The translations under genes and the position numbers were made by a program. The notes under the pieces were generated by a model. It saw nothing but the letters and a program-made list of their open reading frames with translations, was not told where the DNA came from and made no database searches. A DNA stretch of 30,760 nucleotides, taken from CAZMVU01 sp964569295. Its GTDB lineage: Bacteria > Hydrogenedentota > Hydrogenedentia > Hydrogenedentales > JAGMZX01. Shown one piece after another: positions 7,858 to 14,960 of the stretch; the stretch's first letter is position 1; every line of letters begins with the position of its first letter. Where the stretch lies: positions 1-30,760 of the forward strand of contig CAZMVU010000035.1 of the NCBI GenBank assembly GCA_964569295.1, written 5' to 3'.

Positions 7858-8284
7858 GGGGTTGCTCCTGAACAGAATCGAGGCCAGAGCGTAGCAACCC
7901 CGAAACCCGAAAATCAACCCGGCTGCGCCGCCACCAGTTGGCAAGGCTACTTACCGGTCGGTAACCATACACAAGACCACACCACCGTGTCAACCAACTT
8001 CCCGTAATTCCCCGGATAGCCGGAAAAGCCGCTGCAGGCCGCCGCACCACGGGGGCCGATACGGTGCGCAGAACAAACCCCGGCCCATGCCGGGCGGGGG
8101 CCGCGTCCTGGCCGGTATACGCCGAAGGGGTACAGGGAACAGCACGTACAGGTGTGGCGGCGCGATACAATACGGCGATGGCACACTGGGGATTCTCTCC
8201 GCTCCCGCTTGTAACGCGCGGTGCGCCGCGGTATTGTGTGGCTCAGACACCCCTGTATACGTACAAGCAATAGGGAGGCGCACC
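7858..8284. other. Divergent intergenic region, 427 bases
   Basis: This gap separates the minus-strand atp operon from the plus-strand metallophosphoesterase. It contains the atp promoter, a GC-rich hairpin around 8079-8099 (CCCGGC...GCCGGG), and a weak candidate plus-strand promoter (TTGTGT at 8234, TATACG at 8256, 16-base spacing). No RNA gene or conserved small reading frame was seen. Confidence 0.5.
7964..7993 (-). promoter_or_regulatory. Sigma70-type promoter of the atp operon
   Basis: Reading the minus strand, TTGACA (7993-7988) is followed after 18 bases by TATGGT (7969-7964). Transcription would start near 7957 and give a leader of about 100 bases before the atpZ-like ATG. A 12-base palindrome, TACCGGTCGGTA (7952-7963), abuts the -10 box at the presumed start site and could be an operator. 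Prediction only. Confidence 0.6.
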
Positions 8285-9085
8285 ATGCCCAGGATTACAC
8301 GCCGCCAGTTCATTGCAACCAGCACCGGCGCATTGGTCACCGCGCATCTTGCGGCAGCCGGCCCGCCCGCGCAGACCCTCACGTTCGCGGCAGTGAGCGA
8401 CACACATATCACTGGCGGGGGGAGCGTAGCGCTGTTGTCTAAAGCCGTGGACCATATCAATGCGGATACGCGCATCCGGTTTACGGCGGTATTGGGGGAT
8501 ATGGCCACCGATGGCAAGCCCGCCGAGCTCGAACTGGCGGAAGCGGCTCTGGCCAAACTGAGACGGCCCTGGCGTGCGGTTCCCGGCAACCACGACGTGG
8601 CCCCCGGAGAAGATGATCCCTTCGGACCCTACAAGGCGGCCTTTGGACCGTTGCATTGGGTGGAGGAAACCGGTGGGTGGACGTTCATCGGGTTCAACTC
8701 GTGCGAAATGGCCCGCAGCAATGTCACCGTGAGTGAGGCGGAACTGGCCTGGCTCCGGGCGCAGGCGGCCGGGATCGCGCCCGGGCGGCCGATCGCACTG
8801 TGCTGCCATCACCCGATGAATCCGAACACGGCCAAGTACCGTATCGCAAATGCCGAGGCCATTCTCGACATCTTCGACGACCGGAACCTGCGGCTGTGCG
8901 CTGCGGGGCATTGGCATGGGAACCAGGTGGAAACCCGCCGTGATACCCTTTTCACGACATCCGCCTGTTGCGCCACGACACGGGACAACTTTGACGGTAC
9001 GGCGGCGAAGGGGTATCGTCTGTACCATGCCAAGCCCGATGGCGGCCTCGAAACCGAGTTTGTCCCGGTTCCCCCGCCCAAGTAG
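8285..9085 (+). CDS. Tat-exported calcineurin-like metallophosphoesterase
   Basis: 266 residues. The N-terminus MPRITRRQFIATSTGALVTA is a twin-arginine signal, so the enzyme is probably exported. Dinuclear-metal motifs follow in order: D39-x-H41 (SDTHI), GD 71-72, GNHD 101-104, HH 175-176 and GHWH 208-211. These are the full set for the calcineurin-like phosphoesterase fold. Substrate is not predictable. ATG at 8285 is chosen over upstream frames because GGGAGG lies directly before it and the Tat motif starts there. First of four plus-strand genes. Confidence 0.88.
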   Translation: MPRITRRQFIATSTGALVTAHLAAAGPPAQTLTFAAVSDTHITGGGSVALLSKAVDHINADTRIRFTAVLGDMATDGKPAELELAEAALAKLRRPWRAVPGNHDVAPGEDDPFGPYKAAFGPLHWVEETGGWTFIGFNSCEMARSNVTVSEAELAWLRAQAAGIAPGRPIALCCHHPMNPNTAKYRIANAEAILDIFDDRNLRLCAAGHWHGNQVETRRDTLFTTSACCATTRDNFDGTAAKGYRLYHAKPDGGLETEFVPVPPPK

Positions 9086-9142
9086 AAGAGGTTTCCCGCC
9101 CCTTTGAACGCGGAAGGATGCCGCGTCTGCATGGGCGCGGCT
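9086..9142 (+). repeat. Intergenic repeat A, copy 1 (post-stop)
   Basis: A stretch that begins right after the stop codon and resembles 10068-10124. The core, CTTTGAACGCGG(A)AGGATGCCG followed by CGTCT, is imperfectly self-complementary in this copy. About 80% of bases match the second copy over the core 46 bases (9098-9142 against 10080-10124). Confidence 0.6.
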
Positions 9143-9176
9143 GGTTTCCACACTACGCAACGGAGCCTTCGACACC

Positions 9177-10067
9177 GTGGAAGAACAATCGCTGCTGTCC
9201 CGCGCGGAAATCGCTGGAGAGGGGCCGCCCCCGCTCGCGCCACGAAAGGCGTTCCCCGGCATGGCGGGGGCGCTTATGCTGGTGGTCCTTGTCGTGGTTT
9301 TGCAGCTTGTGGGCGGTGTGGTTATGGGCGTAGCGGGAACCCTGCTCGAGGTCACTTTCTGGGCCAACCCGCTCCTGTTGGGGGTGTTGAGCTTTGGCAG
9401 CATGATGGCGGCACTCGCCATCGCGCTGGCATGGTCGCCCCGGCCAGCGCGGGTCATGCTCGCTCTGCACGGCTTTTCACTGCGATATCTGCTGCCGGCT
9501 TTCCTGGCCATGGCGGGATTGCACCTTGTGGTTTCCGAGCTGGGAAATCTCATGCTCTACCTCATACCGCCGCCGGAGGGCCTCCAATTGCCTGCCCAAC
9601 TCCTGCTCGGCGATGGCGAGGCGCCGGTGCAGGCCGCGATCACGCTGGTGGTGCTGGCGCCCATCGGCGAGGAGCTGTTGTTCCGCGGCGCTATCGTGGA
9701 CGGGCTGACCGTGCGGCGTGGGCCGGTCGCGGCGATGGTGGTATCGGGCGTGTTGTTCGGCCTGATTCACCTCACGCCCTGGCAAGGCGTGCCGATCATC
9801 GTGATCGGGGTGGTGCTGGCATGGTGGCGCCTGGCGACAGGAAGCGTATGGCTGTGCGTCTATGGCCACGCCATCAACAACGCGCTCGTCTTCATCGCAA
9901 CCATGTGCCTGCCCGTGGACATTCCTGGCTATAACGCCCAGCCGGCAGAGGGCATGGCCTTTCAGCCCTGGTGGCTGACCACGGCGGGATGCACCCTCAC
10001 CCTGGCGGGGATGCTGGGGATGGGAGCGGTCTTCCGCGGCACATCGCGCAGGGACGGGGCAATGTAG
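9177..10067 (+). CDS. CPBP-family intramembrane protease-like protein
   Basis: 296 residues with about eight membrane segments. The C-terminal half carries the three CPBP (CAAX protease/bacteriocin-processing, Abi) motifs: EELLFRG (E165, E166, R170), FGLIHL (H198) and HAINN (H231, N235). These are the expected glutamate-type membrane protease residues, so activity is plausible; the substrate is unknown. Start is GTG at 9177 with only a weak, distant GGAG; no better start exists before the first helix. It follows the metallophosphoesterase by 91 bases that contain a repeat. Confidence 0.83.
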   Translation: MEEQSLLSRAEIAGEGPPPLAPRKAFPGMAGALMLVVLVVVLQLVGGVVMGVAGTLLEVTFWANPLLLGVLSFGSMMAALAIALAWSPRPARVMLALHGFSLRYLLPAFLAMAGLHLVVSELGNLMLYLIPPPEGLQLPAQLLLGDGEAPVQAAITLVVLAPIGEELLFRGAIVDGLTVRRGPVAAMVVSGVLFGLIHLTPWQGVPIIVIGVVLAWWRLATGSVWLCVYGHAINNALVFIATMCLPVDIPGYNAQPAEGMAFQPWWLTTAGCTLTLAGMLGMGAVFRGTSRRDGAM

Positions 10068-10124
10068 CAGAGACTTCCAGCCTCTTTGAACGCGGCAGGA
10101 TGCCGCGTCTACAGAGGCGCAGCA
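10068..10124 (+). repeat. Intergenic repeat A, copy 2 (post-stop)
   Basis: Second copy of the element at 9086-9142, again starting at the stop codon of the upstream gene. It contains a perfect 8-base stem, ACGCGGCA-GGA-TGCCGCGT (10089-10107). There is no T-run after the stem, so it is not a classical terminator. The two copies flank the CPBP gene in direct orientation. Confidence 0.62.
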
Positions 10125-10171
10125 GAAACTCGTGGATGCATTAACGCGGGCACCTGAAGGAGACAGTGGGT

Positions 10172-11725
10172 ATGTTGTTGCGAGCTTTGCCGTGGGCGGC
10201 GCTGGCGGCGGCCTTGACGTTCATGGCGCTACACAGCCTGGCGCTGCAGGAAGACCGCTGGATTCCCGACGATACCTACATCACATTACGGTTTGCGGAT
10301 AATCTGGCGGCCGGCCATGGGCCCGTGTATAACCCGGGCGAGCGGGTCGAGGGGTACACCAATTTCCTCTGGATGGCGCTGCTGGCGGGTGGACATGCGC
10401 TTGGCGGAAACCTCGAGAACTTGTCGCAGGTTTACGGCATCGTGTTCAGCAGCGCCACGCTGGTACTGCTGGCCCTCACGCCGTGGATTGTTCCGGGACT
10501 CGGCTTTGGCGCATGCGCCGCGGCCATTCTCCTACTGGGCAGTTGCGGGGTGTTCACTATCTATGCCACGGCCGGCATGGAGGTCCCGCTGCTGCATTTT
10601 CTGATCACCCTGGCGCTCGTGCTGCACTTCCGGTCGCGGCAATGCCCCGAGGGCCTCGTACTGCCGCTGGTGGCCGGGCTGATGTGCGCGCTCGCCGCGA
10701 TGACCCGGCCCGATGCCGTGCTCGTAGCGGGGGTGCTCGGGTGCGACCGGCTGGCGCATGCGGTACGTACGCGCACCATCGCACGGCTTGGCGCGTTCGC
10801 CGGCGCCTTTGCCGTTATATTTGGCCTCTACTTCCTGTGGCGCATGAACTACTACGGGCATCTGCTGCCCAACACCTTCTATGCGAAAGTGGGTGGCGAA
10901 GCCGCGCAAATGACCGTCGGCCTCGATTACGTGAGCAGTTTCGCAGGGGCCACCTTCGTCACCCTGGCACTCGCGGTGGGCGCATCCCTCAGCGGCGGCG
11001 CCTTCGGGGAAAACCGGCCGGTCAGGGGCGTGTTGCTCGGGCTCCTGTGCCTGTATACAGTGTATATTGTGCTCGTGGGCGGCGACTTCATGCCGGGGTT
11101 CCGTTTCTTCGCCCCTATCTACCCGGCCCTTTGCCTGCTGGCCGGCATGACCTTGCAGCACCGCGCGCGCTGGGCCCCTGCCGCGGGGGCGCTGCTATTG
11201 GCAGCTATCATCTATAACGTGCTCATGCTGCCTTCCCACCGCGACATGCGCCGGGCATCCGCAGGCAACGTGTCGCGCAAAGGCGAAATAGTCGGGCAAT
11301 GGCTCGCGGAACACGCCCCCGAGAGGGCATTGCTCGCCACGAACACCGCAGGGAGCATCCCCTTTTTCTCGGGACTGCGCACCATCGACATGCTCGGCCT
11401 GTGCGACGAACACATCGCGCACCGCGACCTGACTTTCGGCCGCCGCACGCCGGGGCATGGCAAGGGCGACGGCGCCTATGTGCTTTCGCGCAAGCCAGAC
11501 TACATCCAGTTCGGTTCCGCAAGCGGCACGGAGAAACCGAAATTCCGCGGCGATGCGGAGATTTACACACACCCGCAGTTCAAGCAGAATTATGTATTGA
11601 AGAAGTACCGCATGCCGAGCCGCGGCACATTGCGGCTCTATGTGCGCAAGCCGGCGGCAGGCGGCAAGGGCATCGACGCGAAGCCGTATGCGGCTACGCC
11701 CTTCCGGACGGAAAAGGACAAGTAG
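10172..11725 (+). CDS. Multi-membrane glycosyltransferase (GT-C type)
   Basis: 517 residues with roughly ten membrane helices and a soluble C-terminal tail of about 150 residues. After the first helix comes the acidic motif IPDDTYITLRFADNL (D33, D34), typical of the first outer loop in lipid-linked-sugar GT-C transferases, then GPVYNPGERVEGYTNFLW, seen in arabinofuranosyl/mannosyl-type relatives. Donor would be a polyprenyl-phosphate sugar and acceptor a surface glycan; neither can be told. I chose ATG at 10172, nine bases after GAAGGAG; the GTG at 10166 is too close to that site. Confidence 0.78.
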   Translation: MLLRALPWAALAAALTFMALHSLALQEDRWIPDDTYITLRFADNLAAGHGPVYNPGERVEGYTNFLWMALLAGGHALGGNLENLSQVYGIVFSSATLVLLALTPWIVPGLGFGACAAAILLLGSCGVFTIYATAGMEVPLLHFLITLALVLHFRSRQCPEGLVLPLVAGLMCALAAMTRPDAVLVAGVLGCDRLAHAVRTRTIARLGAFAGAFAVIFGLYFLWRMNYYGHLLPNTFYAKVGGEAAQMTVGLDYVSSFAGATFVTLALAVGASLSGGAFGENRPVRGVLLGLLCLYTVYIVLVGGDFMPGFRFFAPIYPALCLLAGMTLQHRARWAPAAGALLLAAIIYNVLMLPSHRDMRRASAGNVSRKGEIVGQWLAEHAPERALLATNTAGSIPFFSGLRTIDMLGLCDEHIAHRDLTFGRRTPGHGKGDGAYVLSRKPDYIQFGSASGTEKPKFRGDAEIYTHPQFKQNYVLKKYRMPSRGTLRLYVRKPAAGGKGIDAKPYAATPFRTEKDK

Positions 11726-11784
11726 CAAGCGATCAGGGGCCGCCTCGGTGGGCCGGCCATGATCGCACAGGAATGGAGGTTCGC

Positions 11785-12363
11785 ATGAACACGGCACGGT
11801 TTCTAGCAGTTGGGCTCCTGGCGATGGCCATGGCCGGATGTGGCGGCGACTCAGGCGGCGGCGCGGATACGGCAACGGAAAGCACAGACGGCGGCGCCAT
11901 GCGCGATGCGGCGGTTTCGAAAGCGATCGAAGCGGCGGCAGCAGCACAGGGTGAAGAGGTGGAAGTCGACATCGACAGTACCACGGGCGGCGCGGATATC
12001 AAGGCAAAGACAAACGATGGTGATGTCGAAATGAGCAGCGACAACGGTGCGCAACTGCCGGAAGGCCTGCCGGAAGACGTGCCCATCTTGCCGGGGATGA
12101 AGATCCGCTTCAGCCAGCGGGAAAGCCAGGACAACGCCTACACCATCGTCGGCGTGACCGGCAAGTCTCTCGCCGAAGCGGCCGGCTTCTTCAAGAAGGA
12201 AGCGGCGGCCCAGCGCTGGAGCGAGGCTTCGTCGCAGGAAATGGACATGGGCAGCATAACGATGCACACCCTCAGTTTCGAGAAAGAACAACGCAACCTC
12301 ACGATCAACATTACGCGGCAAGAAGACGAGACGCAGGTGCAGATTGTTACCGGCGGGCAATAG
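11785..12363 (+). CDS. Putative lipoprotein of unknown function
   Basis: 192 residues. The signal sequence MNTARFLAVGLLAMAMAGC ends in a lipobox with Cys19 as lipidation site. A low-complexity Gly/Ser/Asp/Ala stretch follows (to about residue 60). After that comes a compact C-terminal domain of about 100 residues containing LPEGLPEDVPILPGMKI and alternating strands and helices. That 'P-x-DVP-hydrophobic-P' lead-in occurs in many small lipoproteins of unknown function. ATG at 11785 has GGAGG six bases upstream. Last plus-strand gene before a convergent gap. Confidence 0.72.
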   Translation: MNTARFLAVGLLAMAMAGCGGDSGGGADTATESTDGGAMRDAAVSKAIEAAAAAQGEEVEVDIDSTTGGADIKAKTNDGDVEMSSDNGAQLPEGLPEDVPILPGMKIRFSQRESQDNAYTIVGVTGKSLAEAAGFFKKEAAAQRWSEASSQEMDMGSITMHTLSFEKEQRNLTINITRQEDETQVQIVTGGQ

Positions 12364-12673
12364 GCTGAACGGCGGAAATTCCAGCGACTGAGTGACGCTT
12401 GTCCAGGACATTCGGGCCACATCCATAAACCGCCAAGCCGCCCGCGGCTATCGTGGCAAATTGCGGTAGATCAGCCGCTACTTGCTTCGCCAATTTGCCC
12501 CGTGATAGTTACTACCAACGTGCGGCCGGGATACGCAGACCGTTGGCGCATAGAGCCAGCCGGTGGGCCAGAACCGCTCCCAATGGTCATGCCGGGGCAC
12601 CCTGAGAAGTATAGGAAACGGCCCCCGGCATACGGCGAAAGAATTACGAATTTCTCAATGTCTGGAATGCGAG
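12364..12673. repeat. Convergent intergenic region with inverted repeats (repeat B, copy 1)
   Basis: A gene-free stretch of 310 bases between two convergent genes. 12448-12465 and 12488-12508 form an imperfect inverted repeat (CTATCGTGGCAAATTGCG against CGCCAATTTGCCCCGTGATAG). 12486-12547 matches 19767-19828 without gaps at roughly 75-80%. 12589-12598 and 12621-12631 form another stem (ATGCCGGGGC / GCCCCCGGCAT) that may stop transcription from either side, though it lacks a T-run. Confidence 0.6.
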
Positions 12674-13522
12674 CTACGCCAAGTCAAGTACGCGGTCCAT
12701 GCGTGCCGCGACGTCGGCGAGGTGCTTTTCATCGCCACCGCCGACTTCCGCGGTAGCCCAGCCGGTGTAGCCGATCTTCTTCAACTCGCGGCGGCAGGCC
12801 GCCCAGTCGACGCTGCCCTCGCCGATGTCCACTTTGAAGCCGTTCCACAGGCCTTCGTTCTTCTGCTTCTCGCGGCTGTATTCCTTGATGTCGAGCTTCT
12901 TCACGCGGCCATCGAGCACGGGAATCCAGTGTTCGGGCCAGCCGAAGCGCACCATGTTGCCGAGGTCCAGGTAGCAACCGACCTGATCGCTTTCGAGTTC
13001 GTCGAGGTAGCGGCGCATCTCGAGGGGCGTAAGCAGAAAGTTGTTCCAGACATTCTCGACCAGCAGCAGGATGTCCTGCTCCTTGGCATAGGGGATGGCG
13101 TCGCGGATGGTGGCCTGGGTCTCGATGTAGTTCTTTTCGTAGGGCGTGTTCTCGTCCACACGCCCGGCCACGAGCAACACGGAGCTGGCGCCGTAGAGCT
13201 TGGCCCGGTCCACCGCGGCGGGGATGCCGTCGACACTGCCGAGCACGCACCCGTGGATCGGCAGGCCCACTTCGTCGCTGGCGGCCTTGAGCTCCTCGGG
13301 GTCCACCTTGTCGCGGAAGCTGGGCTCGACGCCGTCGAAGCCGATGTCCTTGAGGATTTGCAGCTTCTCCTTGGGCGTCTTGCCGGCGCGGACCATGTTG
13401 TATTTGACGGCCTTCTTGATCTTGCCGGTGAATTCGCCCGCGTGGGCCTGGGGCATGTTCGCCGCGAATGCAGCGGCGCCGGCGGTGATTGCGGTAGTCT
13501 TGAGAAACGTGCGTCGGTCCAT
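12674..13522 (-). CDS. Tat-exported xylose-isomerase-like TIM-barrel protein
   Basis: 282 residues. The Tat signal MDRRTFLKTTAITAGAAAF is followed by a sugar phosphate isomerase/epimerase (AP endonuclease 2 superfamily) barrel. Candidate metal ligands in strand-end order are VEPSF, LLLVENVWN, CYLDLGN, LDIKEY and TAEVG; the usual histidine of the fourth site appears as K. ATG at 13522 is preferred because AAGGAGAG lies seven bases before it and the RR motif begins there. It follows a Gfo/Idh/MocA gene by 67 bases, a common pairing in saccharolytic bacteria of this type. Substrate unknown. Confidence 0.83.
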   Translation of the reverse strand: MDRRTFLKTTAITAGAAAFAANMPQAHAGEFTGKIKKAVKYNMVRAGKTPKEKLQILKDIGFDGVEPSFRDKVDPEELKAASDEVGLPIHGCVLGSVDGIPAAVDRAKLYGASSVLLVAGRVDENTPYEKNYIETQATIRDAIPYAKEQDILLLVENVWNNFLLTPLEMRRYLDELESDQVGCYLDLGNMVRFGWPEHWIPVLDGRVKKLDIKEYSREKQKNEGLWNGFKVDIGEGSVDWAACRRELKKIGYTGWATAEVGGGDEKHLADVAARMDRVLDLA

Positions 13523-13589
13523 GGTGTGGCTCTCCTTCACTGCATGGGCACAGCCGGTGGCCGTGCGCGGTCTTGCGTTCTATCCCCCA

Positions 13590-14861
13590 CTATGCTTCCC
13601 GTCCCGGCACCGGTACAGGCCGCTGCGGCGCGGGGCCCCAGGCCAGCTTCTCCGGTGAGAGGTCGAGGTCGCTCTCGAGGGCGTCCTTCCACGTGACCTC
13701 TTTGCCGGTATAGGCGGACATGCGTGCCATGATCGCCATGAGCGTGCTCGAACACATGTACTCGTTCACGATCACATCACCCGCGCGAATCGCCTCGAAA
13801 AGCGCCACATGCTCGTTGTGGTACATGTCGTCGCGGCCGTCCGCCTCGTACTGCCAGCCGCCGTTGTCCCCGGTGATGCGGTGGTCCTGGATATAGGCCG
13901 TCCCCTTCGTGCCGTAGATGTTGTCGAAGACCCCCGTGGCCGCGTTGTCCCACTGGCGGCACGAGCTGAAGCACGTGACCCCGCCCTCGTACTCGTAGCG
14001 CGTGTTGAAGTGATCATAGATGTTGCCGTACTTCTCGTCCGTGCGCTGGATGCGCCCGCCGCTCGCCACGCACTTCACCGGCGGCTTGTCGTTCATGGCC
14101 CAGGCGATCTTGTCGAGGCTGTGGATGTGCTGCTCGTTGATGTGGTCGCCCGAAAGCCAGCAGAAGTAGATCCAGTTGCGAATCTGGTACTCCATCTCCG
14201 ACCAGTCCGGTTTGTTGCCATGGTGCCAGAGGGCGCCGGTGTTGTAGGCGCACTCCATGCCCGTATACTCGCCGATGGCGCCGTCGTGCAGCCGCGCGAT
14301 GGTGGCCTGCTTCGCGAACTGGTAGCGGTAGCACAGGCCCGACACGATGTTGAGCCGCTTCTCCTTCGCCTTGCGGCAGGTCTCCATGACCGAGCGCACG
14401 CCGGGCGGATCCACGGCGATGGGCTTCTCGGCGAAGACGTGCACCCCCTTTTCGACGGCGTAGGCGAGGTGTTCCGGCCGGAACGCCGGCGGCGTGCCCA
14501 GGACCACCACGTCGCATGCGTCGATCACATGCTTGTAATTGTCGAAATCCGTGAACATATGGCCCTCGTCCACGGTTACCCGGTCCGCCACATCGCGCCA
14601 ACTCGAGAACTTCTTGTGCGCCTCCTGCACCCGGTCCATGAACACATCGCCGAGAGCGACAAGCTTGGTGTTCGTGTCGGCGCGCAAGGCGTTGCCCGCC
14701 GCGCCGGTGCCGCGGCCGCCACAGCCGATAAGCCCGACCTTCAAGGTTTCGCTGTTGTCCGCAGCGAAGGCCTTACGCCCCGAGACCACGGCCGCCGCGG
14801 CCATGGCGGCGCCCGAGGTCTTCATGAAGTCGCGGCGGGTGAAATGGCTTTGCTTACTCAT
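13590..14861 (-). CDS. Tat-exported Gfo/Idh/MocA-family oxidoreductase
   Basis: 423 residues. The Tat signal contains FTRRDFMKTSG. A Rossmann fold follows (VGLIGCGGRGTGAAGNAL), then the family hallmark AEKPIAVDP, whose lysine is usually catalytic, and GDHINEQHIHSLDKIAW, giving the conserved D and H of the active site. NAD(P) binding by an exported protein requires folding before export, consistent with the Tat route. The substrate is presumably a sugar or cyclitol. ATG at 14861 has GGAGGGG upstream. It heads a two-gene unit with the isomerase-like gene. Confidence 0.88.
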   Translation of the reverse strand: MSKQSHFTRRDFMKTSGAAMAAAAVVSGRKAFAADNSETLKVGLIGCGGRGTGAAGNALRADTNTKLVALGDVFMDRVQEAHKKFSSWRDVADRVTVDEGHMFTDFDNYKHVIDACDVVVLGTPPAFRPEHLAYAVEKGVHVFAEKPIAVDPPGVRSVMETCRKAKEKRLNIVSGLCYRYQFAKQATIARLHDGAIGEYTGMECAYNTGALWHHGNKPDWSEMEYQIRNWIYFCWLSGDHINEQHIHSLDKIAWAMNDKPPVKCVASGGRIQRTDEKYGNIYDHFNTRYEYEGGVTCFSSCRQWDNAATGVFDNIYGTKGTAYIQDHRITGDNGGWQYEADGRDDMYHNEHVALFEAIRAGDVIVNEYMCSSTLMAIMARMSAYTGKEVTWKDALESDLDLSPEKLAWGPAPQRPVPVPGREA

Positions 14862-14919
14862 AGTTCGTATTCCCCTCCAATGGCTTACGCATGCCGGTTG
14901 TACATCGGGTCTGCTATTC

Positions 14920-14948
14920 AGTGTAGACCTTGGCGGGGAATTGGTCAA
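14920..14948 (-). promoter_or_regulatory. Predicted promoter for the oxidoreductase/isomerase pair
   Basis: On the minus strand TTGACC (14948-14943) and TACACT (14925-14920) are separated by exactly 17 bases. The expected start is about 50 bases before the ATG at 14861. Prediction by consensus only. Confidence 0.5.
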
Positions 14949-14960
14949 CTACGCTGCGCG

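Noticed and set aside
8243..9553. 436-codon minus-strand frame
   Set aside because: Antisense to the metallophosphoesterase, whose metal motifs are all intact on the plus strand.
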